A stretch of 64,000 bases of DNA from Pseudoclavibacter soli DSM 23366 (GCF_000423505.1 NZ_AUIC01000003.1:496001-560000), one strand, 5' to 3'. Counted from the first letter of the stretch, positions 47,176 through 56,709 are shown. The notes: generated from the letters alone by a model not told the origin. Numbers and translations are program-made.

Positions 47176-48828
47176 TTACTCTGTGGCGGCGGTGAGCGTG
47201 ACCTCGGTGGTCTGGGTCTGGCCGTCGCGCAGGTACTCGACAGTGATCTTAGTGCCGGGGCCCGACTGACGCACAGTGCCGATCAGATGATCAGAGCCGG
47301 TGATGCGCACATTGTCGACCTTGGTGATGATGTCGCCCTCTTTGAGCCCGGCGGCCTCGGCCGGGCCACCCGAGGTGACACCCTTGATGAGCGCTCCCGT
47401 GGCGCCGTCATCTGCCGTGGCACTGGTCACGGTGGCTCCGAGCTGCCCGTGCTGGGCGGTGCCGTCAGAGATCAGCTCACTGGTCACGCGTGAGACCACA
47501 TTGGCCGGAATCGAGAAGCCGAGGCCGATGCTGCCGGCGCTGCTGCTGTCTGAGGTGCTGCTGCTCGCGGTAGCGATAGCAACGTTGATGCCGATCAGCT
47601 CACCGCTCGCGTTGACCAGCGGCCCACCGGAGTTGCCGGGGTTGATGGCCGCATCGGTCTGGATCACCGAGAGGTAGATCGACTTCGACGTCGACTGGGT
47701 GTTGCCCTGCGAGCTGCCGAAGTCGTTCCAGTAGTTATATCCTCCGCCCCCATTCGACTCGCCGTTCGACCCCGAACCGCTGTCGGAGTCATCTGCCTCA
47801 GACGAGCTGAGCGAGATGGCGCGGTTCAGCGCCGAGACGATGCCGCTGGTCACGGTGTTCTCGAGCCCCTGCGGGGCACCGATAGCCACAGCCAGGTCAC
47901 CGACGTTCAGAGCCGACGAGTCTGCGATGGTGATGGGGGTGAGGTTGCTGGCCCCCGAGATTTGGATGACCGCGAGGTCAGTGGTCGAGTCGGTGCCGAC
48001 CACCTTGGCGTCGTAGATGCTGCCATCGCTGAGGGTCACGCTCAGTGTGGCGTTGTTGGTCGCCCCGTCGAGGGTGACCACGTGGTTGTTGGTCACGATA
48101 TGCCCTTCAGTGTCGAGAATGACGCCTGATCCGGTGCCCTCTTCACCGTTGGTGCTGGCACTGATCGTCACCACTGACGGAGCTGCCTTGGCTGCTGCAG
48201 CCGTCACGTCGGTGACCTGTTCAGGGTTGTTGATCACGACGTTCGACGAGCTGCCACTGGTCACCGCAGAACTGCCGTTCGACGAGAGTTTCCAGCCCAC
48301 GGCTGCTCCGGCGCCACCGCCCACTAGCGCCGAGACCAGCACGGCAATGCCGACGGTGCGGCCGACCGTGCCGAGACCCCGCCGCGAACGCCCATTCGAT
48401 GACGTCTGCTGACCGGGGTCAGCCTGCTGCCCGAAGCTGCCCGACTGCCCGGCATCGGCTGGCTGCCCCAGATCGGCTGGCTGGTAAACCGGCTGCCCAT
48501 AGGCGTCATAACCGGGGTTGGTCAGCTGCTGCGTGGGCGCGTATTGCGGCTGCTGATACTGGGGCTGCTGGTATTGGGGCTGCTGCGAATTCGGTGCGGC
48601 CTCGGTCTGGGTGGTATCGATTGAGGATGCCCCAGTGGCGCTCGCGTCGGCGACCGGCGCTGCTGAGGGTGCCGGGTTCGACGGGGGCAGTGGGGCTTGC
48701 TCGGCAGCCTGCGTCACGCTCTCTTCGAGAGGCGTCGTGGGGGCCTCGCTCGACAGTGACTGATCATTCGCACCAGTCTGCTCTGATTCGTCAGAACGAC
48801 GCTCTGGAGTCTCTGGGGTTGACGACAT
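47176..48828 (-). CDS. HtrA/DegP-type membrane serine protease with PDZ domain
   Basis: 550 residues. Cytoplasmic N-terminus of about 150 residues rich in Pro, Gln, Ser and Tyr, with a triple QPQYQ repeat near 83-95; one membrane helix at about 155-178; then a chymotrypsin-fold protease outside the membrane with His in VTNNHVV, Asp in STTDLAVIQ and Ser in [11 protein letters not shown], all three present; and a C-terminal PDZ domain ([18 protein letters not shown]). A Gly/Ser/Asn-rich insert lies before the serine loop. Envelope protein quality control or regulated cleavage is the expected role. GAGAGGAT precedes ATG 48828. Actinobacteria usually have several such proteases. Confidence 0.92.
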   Translation of the reverse strand: MSSTPETPERRSDESEQTGANDQSLSSEAPTTPLEESVTQAAEQAPLPPSNPAPSAAPVADASATGASSIDTTQTEAAPNSQQPQYQQPQYQQPQYAPTQQLTNPGYDAYGQPVYQPADLGQPADAGQSGSFGQQADPGQQTSSNGRSRRGLGTVGRTVGIAVLVSALVGGGAGAAVGWKLSSNGSSAVTSGSSSNVVINNPEQVTDVTAAAAKAAPSVVTISASTNGEEGTGSGVILDTEGHIVTNNHVVTLDGATNNATLSVTLSDGSIYDAKVVGTDSTTDLAVIQISGASNLTPITIADSSALNVGDLAVAIGAPQGLENTVTSGIVSALNRAISLSSSEADDSDSGSGSNGESNGGGGYNYWNDFGSSQGNTQSTSKSIYLSVIQTDAAINPGNSGGPLVNASGELIGINVAIATASSSTSDSSSAGSIGLGFSIPANVVSRVTSELISDGTAQHGQLGATVTSATADDGATGALIKGVTSGGPAEAAGLKEGDIITKVDNVRITGSDHLIGTVRQSGPGTKITVEYLRDGQTQTTEVTLTAATE

Positions 48829-48916
48829 GGATGATCCTCTCGCTCGCAGTTCAGCGTGCTCTCAGTGCCTGTGCACAGCCTGTGTCGAGGCTGAGCGGTG
48901 GCAACGGCTACCAGTC

Positions 48917-48922
48917 TAGAGT
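48917..48922 (+). promoter_or_regulatory. -10 box of the aminotransferase gene (leaderless)
   Basis: TAGAGT ends 6 bases before the ATG at 48929. The intervening GGGGGA is too close for a normal ribosome site. Confidence 0.5.
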
Positions 48923-48928
48923 GGGGGA

Positions 48929-50161
48929 ATGGTCGACCACACTGCACATTTCGCCGATTCCCTGCCCGCGGGGCCGTGGCGCCGAGTTGCTGCTGGCACC
49001 GGGCTGCTCGATGCCGACGGTGGGCTCGCTGCCACCGTCTTCACCGAGATGACGCAGTTGGCCCTGCAGACTGGGTCGATCAACCTCGGCCAAGGGTTTC
49101 CCGACGCCGACGGCCCCATCGAGGTGCTGGAGGCTGCCCGTCAGGCAATCGCCGCAGGGGTCAATCAGTATCCGCCTGGCCCCGGTGCCACCGAGCTGCG
49201 CGAAGCCATCGCTGAGCATCAGCATCGCTTCTATGGGGTCAACGTCGATGCCGGCGGCGAGGTGCTGGTCACCACCGGCGCAACTGAGGCCATCGCCGCC
49301 ACACTGCTGGCCTTGGTGACGCCAGATGACGAAGTGGTCACGCTCGACCCGAGCTATGACGCGTACTCGGCCATCATCGCGCTGACCGGCGCTCGGCATG
49401 TACGCGTGCCGCTGACTCCGCCGCTGTTCACTCTCGATCTTGATCGTCTCGCGGCAGCGGTCACTCCGCGCACACGCATTATTCTGATTAACAATCCGCA
49501 TAATCCGACGGGTACGGTGCTTGACCGAGACACGCTCGCTGGCATCGTGCGCATCGCAGAGGCCAATGACGCCCTCGTGGTCACCGACGAGGTCTACGAG
49601 CACCTCGTTTTTGACGGCGCGGTGCACACCACCCTCGCGAGCATCCCCGGAGCGTTCGAGCGCAGCGTGACCATCTCATCCGCCGGCAAGACCTTCTCGA
49701 CCACCGGCTGGAAGATCGGCTGGGCGATCGGCCCGAAGGCACTGATCAGCGCAGTGCAAACGGTCAAACAGTTCTTGACCTTCACCACGGGCGCACCCTT
49801 CCAGCCAGCCATCGCGACCGGTCTGCGTCTGCCCGATGCCGTGTTCAACGGTGTGCGAGACCAGCTGCAGCAGAGCCGCGACATTCTCGTCGAGGGGCTC
49901 AACGCCGCTGACCTCACAACCCGCCCAGCACCGGCCACCTACTTCGCCGTGGCAGATACCTCGGCACTCGGGTGGCCCGACGCGACCGCTCTGGCGCGTG
50001 AACTGCCAGCAAAGGTCGGTGTAGTGGCCATTCCGCTCAGCGCGTTCGCTGGGTCAGAGCACGCCGAGTTGTATCGCCCATATCTGCGCTTCGCCTTCTG
50101 CAAACAGCAACCGGTGCTGCGCGACGCAGCAACCAGGCTGGCGTCACTGCGCGATCGGTGA
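48929..50161 (+). CDS. PLP aminotransferase, class I (DapC/glutamine transaminase-like)
   Basis: 410 residues, fold type I. NLGQGFPDADGP near 42 and GVNQYPPGPGATELREAI near 70 mark the subgroup with kynurenine/glutamine transaminases, methionine aminotransferase YbdL and mycobacterial DapC (Rv0858c). NNPHNPTGTV near 188 binds the carboxylate, the PLP lysine is in SSAGKTFSTTGWKIGW near 249, and a C-terminal Arg (YLRFAF region) is present. The amino donor is not clear. It converges on two nitrilase-family genes, overlapping the nearer one by 18 bases, which raises a glutamine transaminase/omega-amidase pairing. Confidence 0.85.
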   Translation: MVDHTAHFADSLPAGPWRRVAAGTGLLDADGGLAATVFTEMTQLALQTGSINLGQGFPDADGPIEVLEAARQAIAAGVNQYPPGPGATELREAIAEHQHRFYGVNVDAGGEVLVTTGATEAIAATLLALVTPDDEVVTLDPSYDAYSAIIALTGARHVRVPLTPPLFTLDLDRLAAAVTPRTRIILINNPHNPTGTVLDRDTLAGIVRIAEANDALVVTDEVYEHLVFDGAVHTTLASIPGAFERSVTISSAGKTFSTTGWKIGWAIGPKALISAVQTVKQFLTFTTGAPFQPAIATGLRLPDAVFNGVRDQLQQSRDILVEGLNAADLTTRPAPATYFAVADTSALGWPDATALARELPAKVGVVAIPLSAFAGSEHAELYRPYLRFAFCKQQPVLRDAATRLASLRDR

Positions 50162-50983
50162 GCAGTCGCCTGGCTGCGGCACGGTGATCTCGAGTCGGCG
50201 AGCGGCCAATGCGGGGTTCACCTCGCGCACCTGTGCGATGCGCTCAGGCTGCACGCGAGCGCTGATGAACGCGTCTTCTGCACCTGCGGCCGAGAGCACC
50301 ACGCCCATCGGATCGACGATCAGCGACCGGCCGATGCCGTGTGGAATCGACTGACCTGCGGCGAGCACATAGGCCGTATTCTCGATGGCTCTGGCCTGCA
50401 CCAGGGTGCTCCAATGGTGCTCTTTGAGTGGCCCACCCACCCACTGTGCCGGAATCACCACGAGCTCGGCACCGAAGTCGATCAGACGGCGAGTGACCTC
50501 GGGAAAGCGCAGGTCGTAGCAGGTCTGGATGCCCACACGCAGACCGTCGATGTCAAAGATCTGCGGGTCGACCAGCGGGCCCGGAACCACCCACTGCGAC
50601 TCGCGATGCCCGAAGGCATCGAACAGATGCACCTTGCGGTATTCGGCGACAATCTGGCCCTGTGGCGAGACGGCGACGATGGTGTTCGAGAAGCGTCGTT
50701 CGTTATCGACTTGTTCGAGCATGCCAGCGACAATCGTGAGATTGTAGCGTTCGGCGAGCCCGGCCAGCGCCTGCACGAACGGCCCGTCGAGTGGCTCGGC
50801 ATTATTCACATAGTCTTCGCCCAACCGACCGCTGAAATACGAGGCATACTCAGGAAACACAATGAGCCGCGCGCCGCGATCGGCAGCCTCCTGCACATAC
50901 ATCGTGATCAGCCGCAGATTCTCAACCTTGTCAGCACCCGGAGCAAACTGCCCCGCCGCCACCGTGAGCGCCGTCGGCCCCAT
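50144..50983 (-). CDS. Nitrilase-superfamily amidohydrolase, catalytic copy
   Basis: 279 residues of the carbon-nitrogen hydrolase fold. The Glu-Lys-Cys triad is complete: Glu in VFPEYASYF near 43, Lys in YRKVHLFDAFG near 116 and Cys in GIQTCYDLRFPE near 155. ARAIENTAYVLAAGQ near 200 is also typical. Such enzymes hydrolyse linear amides; an omega-amidase role on 2-oxoglutaramate or related compounds is possible given the aminotransferase next door, but unproven. It starts within the stop of its paralogue (TGATG), so the two are coupled. Confidence 0.87.
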   Translation of the reverse strand: MGPTALTVAAGQFAPGADKVENLRLITMYVQEAADRGARLIVFPEYASYFSGRLGEDYVNNAEPLDGPFVQALAGLAERYNLTIVAGMLEQVDNERRFSNTIVAVSPQGQIVAEYRKVHLFDAFGHRESQWVVPGPLVDPQIFDIDGLRVGIQTCYDLRFPEVTRRLIDFGAELVVIPAQWVGGPLKEHHWSTLVQARAIENTAYVLAAGQSIPHGIGRSLIVDPMGVVLSAAGAEDAFISARVQPERIAQVREVNPALAARRLEITVPQPGDCSPIAQ

Positions 50984-51834
50984 CAGTTGCGCTCCTCGGC
51001 CGCAGGCACGGTGACCCGCAGGCGGCGCATCTGCAGCGCAGGGTTCGCCGCACGAACCTGGGCCGTGCGCTGCAGGCTGACCTCGGTGCTGAGAAACGCG
51101 TCTTCGGCACCCGCAGCCGAGAGCACCACACCCATCGGATCGACGATCAGCGACCGGCCAATGCCGTGCGGCACCGACTGGCCGACGGCCACCACGTAGA
51201 CGGTGTTCTCGATGGCTCTGGCCTGCACCAGGGTGTTCCAGTGCAGCTCTTTGAGTGGGCCGCCCACCCAGTGCGCGGGCAGCGCGACCAGTTCGGCTCC
51301 GGCGTCGACGAGGCGTCGGGTGAGCTCGGGAAAGCGCAGATCATAAGAGCTCTGAATGCCCACGGCAATGCCATCGACTTCGAAGACCGTGGGAGCATCA
51401 AGAGGTCCCGGAGCGACCCACTGCGACTCGCGATGCCCAAAGGCGTCGAGCAGATGCACCTTGCGATACACCGACTCGGTCACCCCCGCCGGTGAGACGG
51501 CCACGATGGTGTTGAAGAACTTGCCCTCGATCTCGGTGCGCTCGTTGAGCCCGGCGATGATGTGCAGCTGGTAGCGCTCGGCCAACGCGGCGATGGCCTG
51601 CACGAATGGCCCGTCGAGCGGCTCGGCATTATTCACGTAGTCTTCGCCCAACCGACCGCTGAAATACGAGGCATACTCAGGAAACACAATGAGCCGCGCG
51701 CCGCGATCGGCAGCCTCCTGCACATACATCGTGATCAGCCGCAGATTCTCAACCTTGTCAGCACCCGGAGCAAACTGCCCCGCCGCCACCGTCACCGTGT
51801 TCGTCAGCCACAGAGAGTCTTCAGGAGTGGGCAC
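50983..51834 (-). CDS. Nitrilase-superfamily paralogue without catalytic cysteine
   Basis: 283 residues, clearly the sister of the next gene. Glu (VFPEYASYF) and Lys (YRKVHLLDAFG) are kept, but the nucleophile position reads GIQSSYDLRFPE where the sister has GIQTCYDLRFPE. The codons are AGC TCT against ACC TGC, so Cys became Ser. The rest of the fold is intact with no stop or frameshift, suggesting a maintained pseudoenzyme or a changed activity. GTG 51834 is the start, with GGAAGGA about 11 bases before it. A 155-base stretch is identical to the sister gene. Confidence 0.85.
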   Translation of the reverse strand: MPTPEDSLWLTNTVTVAAGQFAPGADKVENLRLITMYVQEAADRGARLIVFPEYASYFSGRLGEDYVNNAEPLDGPFVQAIAALAERYQLHIIAGLNERTEIEGKFFNTIVAVSPAGVTESVYRKVHLLDAFGHRESQWVAPGPLDAPTVFEVDGIAVGIQSSYDLRFPELTRRLVDAGAELVALPAHWVGGPLKELHWNTLVQARAIENTVYVVAVGQSVPHGIGRSLIVDPMGVVLSAAGAEDAFLSTEVSLQRTAQVRAANPALQMRRLRVTVPAAEERN

Positions 51835-51897
51835 AGTCAGTCTTCCTTCCCGCGGCGCGCCGGCGAAGACGCGCCCGTCTCGCAGTCTAGCGGGTGC

Positions 51898-53301
51898 TCA
51901 GTGGCCGCTGGGGCTCAGAGCTGCCAGCAGCAGCGCCTCGGCCAGCGCAATGTGTTCGATCTCGCTGGGGTCAACGCTCTCATTGGGTGCGTGAATAGCC
52001 GCCGCCGGGTCTTCGACGCCGAACAGGGCGATCTGTGCATCGGGAAAACGCTCGTGCAGGGCATTGGTCAGTGGGATGGCCCCGCCGCTGCCAGCGAAGG
52101 TGACGGGAGCGCCGAATGCAGTGGTCATCGCCGCCCCGAGTAGTGCATAGACGGGCGTGGTCACATCGGCGGCGAAGCCCTCGCCGGTGCCTCCGACGGT
52201 GATCTGTGCTTTGGCGCCCCACGGTACGGCGGCGCGCAGGTGTTCGACCAGTGCCTGCTGCGCCTGCTCGGCAGCCATGCCCGGCGGCACACGCAGATTC
52301 AGGCGCGCGGCGGCATGCCCTTGCACTGCAGCACTCGACCCCACCACAGCCGGCGCGTCAATGCCGATCACCGTCACGGTGGGCCTGGCCCACAGCTGGT
52401 CGGCCACGCTGCCGGTGCCGAGCACCTGTGCACCTTCGTCGAGTTCGGCGTCAATGCGAAACTGCGCCTCATCGTAGTCGGCGCCCTGCCAGCGCTGGTG
52501 GGCCTCGATGCCGGCGACGCTGAGGTCGCCGTGCTCGTCACGCAGGGTGTCGAGCACCCGAATCAGCGCCTGCAGCGCGTCTGGGGCGGCGCCGCCGAAC
52601 TGGCCGGAGTGCAGGGGGGTGGGAAAGGTGTCGAGTGTGATCTGCACGTCGGCCACTCCACGCAGCGAGACGGTGAGGGTGGGCTGCCCCACCCCGACAT
52701 TGCCCGAGTCGAGAATGATGATGGTGTCTGCGGCAAAGTCTTCCGGATGCCGGGCCAAGTGATCGGCCAGGCCGGCACCGCCCTGCTCTTCAGAGCCCTC
52801 GACGATGATGCGCACGCCCACGGGCAACTCGCCGAACACCTGTCGCAACGCCCGCAGCACGGCCAGATGCGCCACCACGTTGCCCTTGCAGTCGGCCGCA
52901 CCACGCCCATAGAGACGGCCGTCGTCTCCGGTGGTGAGTTCGAACGGCGGAGTGCGCCACGCTGATTCGTCGAGGGGCGGCTGCACGTCGTAGTGGCTGT
53001 AGAGCAGCACTGTGGGAGCCCCTTCAGGCCCAGGGGCCCAGCCGACCACAGTCTGGCTGCCGTCGACGGTGTCTACGGTGTGGGCATCCGGCACGCCCGC
53101 GTCGCGGAATGCCGCGACAACCCATTCTGCTGCGGCGCGAGAATGGCTCCAGTCAAACTGCGCCGGATCGGCCACCGAAGGAAACGCCACCAGCTCGGCC
53201 AGGTCTGCCAGCGCCCGAGGCTGCTCGGCCTGCACGGCATCGCGCAGGCGATCGATCAGCTCTGCGGTGAGTGGCAGCGGGGTGGATGCGGCAGCGGTCA
53301 T
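51898..53301 (-). CDS. M20-family metallopeptidase (dipeptidase)
   Basis: 467 residues. Zinc ligands and catalytic residues sit in LLYSHYDVQPP (His, Asp) near 99, GRGAADCKGN (Asp) near 133, EGSEEQGG (two Glu) near 167 and ILDSGN (Asp) near 196. A dimerisation domain fills the middle and SGGAIPLTNAL closes the fold. The family hydrolyses dipeptides or N-acyl amino acids; the carnosinase-like subgroup fits best. AGAGGGAACC precedes the ATG. It lies 44 bases after gluQ and 63 bases before the nitrilase pair, in the same direction. Confidence 0.88.
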   Translation of the reverse strand: MTAAASTPLPLTAELIDRLRDAVQAEQPRALADLAELVAFPSVADPAQFDWSHSRAAAEWVVAAFRDAGVPDAHTVDTVDGSQTVVGWAPGPEGAPTVLLYSHYDVQPPLDESAWRTPPFELTTGDDGRLYGRGAADCKGNVVAHLAVLRALRQVFGELPVGVRIIVEGSEEQGGAGLADHLARHPEDFAADTIIILDSGNVGVGQPTLTVSLRGVADVQITLDTFPTPLHSGQFGGAAPDALQALIRVLDTLRDEHGDLSVAGIEAHQRWQGADYDEAQFRIDAELDEGAQVLGTGSVADQLWARPTVTVIGIDAPAVVGSSAAVQGHAAARLNLRVPPGMAAEQAQQALVEHLRAAVPWGAKAQITVGGTGEGFAADVTTPVYALLGAAMTTAFGAPVTFAGSGGAIPLTNALHERFPDAQIALFGVEDPAAAIHAPNESVDPSEIEHIALAEALLLAALSPSGH

Positions 53302-53345
53302 GGTTCCCTCTCTGCTGCGCCCGGCTCAGCAGGCGCGCGACAGGG

Positions 53346-54239
53346 TCATCCTACCTGCCACGGTTGCCTCGGCAGTTGCTCGGGGTCGAAGTGTGCCAGC
53401 AGGTCGGGCAGCGTGTCGGCGTCGATGTGCAGAGAGCGCGCAATCATGCCCAACACCTGTGGTGGGGTCACACCGCGAGCGCGCAGGCAGGCGAGGGTGA
53501 GCCCGCCCGATCGCTTGGCCATCCGTTCGCCCGACGCATCGACCACCAGCGGCACATGGGCATAGCGCGGTGGTTCGTACCCGAGCAGCTGGGCCAACAC
53601 CGCCTGTCGGGGTGCCGAGCTCAGCAGATCGTCGCCACGCACCACTTGGTCGACCCCCTGCGCTGCGTCGTCGACCACGACGGCGAGGTTGTACGCCCAT
53701 TCTCCGTCGGATCGCCGCAGCACGAAGTCGTCGACGTCACCGGTATAGTCGCCACTCAACTCGTCGTGCACCGTCGCGTGGTCAACCGGTGCACGAAGGC
53801 GCAGCGCGGGCTGTCGATGCCGGCGACACTCGGCGCGCTCGGCCTCGCTGAGCGACCGGCACGTGCCCGGGTATCGCCCCGGAATGCCATGGGGCGCGCT
53901 GACTGCCTGCGCGATTTCGCGGCGTGAGCAGAAGCACTCGTAGACCAAGCCCGCTTGTTGCAGCTGCGTGAGCGCACGTTCGTAGCGGTCGAAATGCTCG
54001 GACTGCACCTCGATGGGGCCGTCCCAGTCGAGACCGAGCAGGCGCAGATCGTCAAGCTGTGTGTGCCATGGGCGGGCCCGCGCCCGATCGACGTCTTCGA
54101 TGCGCAGCAGAAAGCGGCGCCCACTGCTGCGTGCAAACAGCCAGGCCAGCACGGCAGTGCGCAGGTTGCCCAAATGCAGATCGCCACTGGGCGACGGCGC
54201 GAACCGGCCCGCGCCGGTGACGAGATCTCGGGTCACCAT
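53346..54239 (-). CDS. gluQ: Glutamyl-Q tRNA(Asp) synthetase
   Basis: Shortened GluRS-like enzyme (297 residues, no anticodon-binding domain) that attaches glutamate to queuosine in tRNA-Asp. [15 protein letters not shown] holds the HIGH-like motif near 18; cysteines in [10 protein letters not shown] and YPGTCR with a following Tyr are the expected zinc site; the KMSKS-like motif is MAKRSGG near 239. ATG 54239 is preceded by a TAGCGT box at 6 bases. Divergent from pnuC. Confidence 0.9.
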   Translation of the reverse strand: MVTRDLVTGAGRFAPSPSGDLHLGNLRTAVLAWLFARSSGRRFLLRIEDVDRARARPWHTQLDDLRLLGLDWDGPIEVQSEHFDRYERALTQLQQAGLVYECFCSRREIAQAVSAPHGIPGRYPGTCRSLSEAERAECRRHRQPALRLRAPVDHATVHDELSGDYTGDVDDFVLRRSDGEWAYNLAVVVDDAAQGVDQVVRGDDLLSSAPRQAVLAQLLGYEPPRYAHVPLVVDASGERMAKRSGGLTLACLRARGVTPPQVLGMIARSLHIDADTLPDLLAHFDPEQLPRQPWQVG

Positions 54240-54245
54240 GGCATC

Positions 54246-54251
54246 ACGCTA
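54246..54251 (-). promoter_or_regulatory. -10 box of gluQ (leaderless)
   Basis: TAGCGT on the minus strand ends 6 bases before the gluQ ATG. Confidence 0.4.
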
Positions 54252-54264
54252 GCACCGCCCGGTG

Positions 54265-54270
54265 TAGCAT
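54265..54270 (+). promoter_or_regulatory. -10 box of pnuC
   Basis: TAGCAT 29 bases before the pnuC ATG, leaving a short leader with AGAGGGG. Confidence 0.4.
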
Positions 54271-54299
54271 GACAGCCGACCAGCACAGAGGGGCGCCCT

Positions 54300-55043
54300 A
54301 TGGACTCATTCGTCAACGCCATCACGTGGCTTTACTCTGCCACCATTCCGCTCGGCGACCTGAAGCCCCTACTGCTGCGCGAGGTGATCGGCAACGCCTT
54401 CGGCCTGGCCAGCGCCTTGGGTGGCCTGCGTCGTCGGGTGTGGGCCTGGCCGGTGGGCATCATCGGCAACGCCCTGCTGTTCACGGTGTTCATTGGAGCC
54501 ATCACCCATCAGGCCGACACCCCTGCTCTGCTGGGCCAGGCGGGCAGACAGGTCATGTTCATCACGGTATCGGTGTGGGGATGGTCGCGTTGGCGGCAGA
54601 GCGTACGCGAACGTCGACGCACTGCGGCGACCGAACAGGCAGAGGCCGCCAGTCTGGTTGGGCAGGCGGACGCTGCTGATGACGGCGTGCTGCCACAGTG
54701 GGCGTCGTGGCGCACCCGAGCCTCGCTCGTCGTGGCGTTGGTCGGTGGCACGGTCGCCCTCACTCCGTTGTTTCGGGCACTGGGCTCATACGAACCGGTG
54801 TGGGCTGACGCCTGGACGTTCATGGGTTCGCTGCTGGCCACCTACGGCATGGCTCGGCGCTGGGTCGAGTTCTGGCTCATCTGGGTCGCCGTCGACATCG
54901 TCGGCGTTCCGCTGCTGCTGAGCGCCGGATACTACGCCACCGCCGTGATGTACATCTTCTACGGAATGTTCACGCTCAGCGGCTTCTTCGTGTGGCGTCG
55001 CGTCGACGCCCGCGCACAGAAGTCGGGGCCGAGCTCGCAATGA
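54300..55043 (+). CDS. pnuC: Nicotinamide riboside transporter PnuC-type
   Basis: Facilitates uptake of nicotinamide riboside or a related vitamin precursor (thiamine-type PnuT exists), trapped inside by phosphorylation. 247 residues with seven helices. The family core is visible in WPVGIIGNALLFTVFI, WGWSRWRQ and the last helices around WIWVAVDIVGVPLLLSAGYY. A charged loop of about 45 residues splits the helix bundle in two. No NrtR or NiaR site and no NAD or TPP riboswitch is seen in front, so the exact substrate is open. Confidence 0.85.
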   Translation: MDSFVNAITWLYSATIPLGDLKPLLLREVIGNAFGLASALGGLRRRVWAWPVGIIGNALLFTVFIGAITHQADTPALLGQAGRQVMFITVSVWGWSRWRQSVRERRRTAATEQAEAASLVGQADAADDGVLPQWASWRTRASLVVALVGGTVALTPLFRALGSYEPVWADAWTFMGSLLATYGMARRWVEFWLIWVAVDIVGVPLLLSAGYYATAVMYIFYGMFTLSGFFVWRRVDARAQKSGPSSQ

Positions 55044-55088
55044 GCCCGACCCCGACCATCCCTGCGGCGTCAGCCGATATGTTCAGTA

Positions 55089-56705
55089 TCAGTGGCTGAC
55101 AGCACCCTCTGCGCCATGACCGGTGAGGGAGCGCACATCCATCTCGGCCTCGAGGCGGGGGTCTTCCTTGGTCTTCGCGGGGATGACCGAGCCGAGCCAT
55201 CCAAGCAGGAAGCCGGCCGGGATCGAGATGATGCCGGGGTTCTCCAGGGGGAACCAGGCGAAGTTCACGCCGTCGCCGAGCATCGAGGTTGCCTTGCCAG
55301 AGACCACCGGTGAGAAGGTGATCAGCAGCAGGGTGAGGATCAGACCGCCGTACATGCTCCAGACCGCGCCACGAGTGGTGAAGCCCTTCCAGAACAGCGA
55401 GTAGACGATCGTGGGCAGGTTCGCACTGGCCGCCACTGCGAAAGCCAGGGCCACCAGGAAGGCGACGTTCTGCCCCTGCACCCCGATACCGCCGACGATG
55501 GCGAGCACGCCAATGATCACCACGGTGTAGCGGCCGATCTTCACCTCGGTCTCGGGCGCAACCTTCTCGCCCTTCTTGATCACGCTGGCGTAGATGTCAT
55601 GGGCGAACGATGCGGCCGCGGTGATGGCCAGACCAGCGACAACCGCGAGGATCGTCGCGAAGGCCACCGCCGAGATGAAGCCGAGCAGAATCGGACCGCC
55701 GAGTTCGAGCGCCAGCAGCGGAGCCGCCGAGTTCACGCCGCCCGGAGCAGCCTTGATCTCATCGGCACCGATGATGTACGCAGCGCCGTAGCCGAGCACC
55801 AGAGTGAACACGTAGAACAGACCGATCAGCCAGATTGCCCACACCACTGACTTGCGGGCCTCTTTGGCCGTGGGCACGGTGTAGAAGCGCATCAGCACGT
55901 GGGGCAGGCCTGCGGTGCCGAACACCAGAGCCGCGCCCAGCGAGATGAAGTCGAGCGGATTCTTGCCGTATTTCTGACCCGGAGCCAGAATCGCCTCGGT
56001 GCCCGCGGCGTTGACGGCGTTCTCGAACAGGCTGTTCAGGCTGAAGCCGTTGAGTGCGAGCACCCAGACCGTCATGGCTGCCGCGCCGCTGATCAGCAAG
56101 ATGGCCTTGATGATCTGCACCCAGGTGGTGCCCTTCATGCCGCCGACGAGCACGTAGACGATCATGAGCACGCCCACGATGGCGATGACCAGTGACTGAC
56201 CGAGGTGGTCGTTGATGCCCAGCAGCAGCGAGACGAGACCGCCAGCGCCGGCCATCTGGGCCAGCAGGTAGAAGAAGGTCACCGCAAGTGTGCTGACGGC
56301 CGCAGCCAAGCGCACTGGCCGCTGTTGCAGACGGAACGAGAGCACGTCGGCCATAGTGAACTTGCCGGTGTTACGCAGCAGCTCGGCCACCAACAGCAAT
56401 GCCACCAGCCAGGCGACCAAGAAGCCGATCGAGTACAAGAAGCCGTCGTAGCCGCTGACCGCAATGGCACCGGTGATACCGAGGAACGACGCAGCCGACA
56501 GGTAGTCGCCGGCGATCGCCGTGCCGTTCTGGCCGCCGCTGAAGCCGCGGCCGCCAGCGTAGAAGTCGTCAGCCGACTTATTGCCCTTGCGGCTGGCGCG
56601 AATCACCACAAACAGGGTGACGCCCACGAAGAGCACGAAGATGCCGATATTGAGAATCGGGTTGTTCTCTTTGGTGGTCTCGGCCACCGTAATGAAGCTG
56701 TTCAT
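55089..56705 (-). CDS. actP: Cation/acetate symporter
   Basis: Sodium:solute symporter family, 538 residues with about 13 helices. YAGGRGFSGGQNGTAIAGDYLSAASFLG near the start is the ActP signature, and GMKGTTWVQIIKAILL and GTAGLPHVLMRFYTV follow. Takes up acetate and other short monocarboxylates such as pyruvate or propionate. It follows the DUF485 gene by 4 bases, the standard yjcH-actP arrangement; GGGGAG precedes the ATG. Confidence 0.94.
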   Translation of the reverse strand: MNSFITVAETTKENNPILNIGIFVLFVGVTLFVVIRASRKGNKSADDFYAGGRGFSGGQNGTAIAGDYLSAASFLGITGAIAVSGYDGFLYSIGFLVAWLVALLLVAELLRNTGKFTMADVLSFRLQQRPVRLAAAVSTLAVTFFYLLAQMAGAGGLVSLLLGINDHLGQSLVIAIVGVLMIVYVLVGGMKGTTWVQIIKAILLISGAAAMTVWVLALNGFSLNSLFENAVNAAGTEAILAPGQKYGKNPLDFISLGAALVFGTAGLPHVLMRFYTVPTAKEARKSVVWAIWLIGLFYVFTLVLGYGAAYIIGADEIKAAPGGVNSAAPLLALELGGPILLGFISAVAFATILAVVAGLAITAAASFAHDIYASVIKKGEKVAPETEVKIGRYTVVIIGVLAIVGGIGVQGQNVAFLVALAFAVAASANLPTIVYSLFWKGFTTRGAVWSMYGGLILTLLLITFSPVVSGKATSMLGDGVNFAWFPLENPGIISIPAGFLLGWLGSVIPAKTKEDPRLEAEMDVRSLTGHGAEGAVSH

Positions 56706-56709
56706 GCGC

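Noticed and set aside
48535-48590. Repeat in the HtrA-type gene as a mobile or regulatory element
   Set aside because: It is an in-frame QPQYQ peptide repeat within the disordered N-terminus.
55069-55100. GTCAGCC/GGCTGAC pairing between pnuC and actP as a terminator
   Set aside because: Seven base pairs with an 18-base loop and no T-run; too weak to claim.
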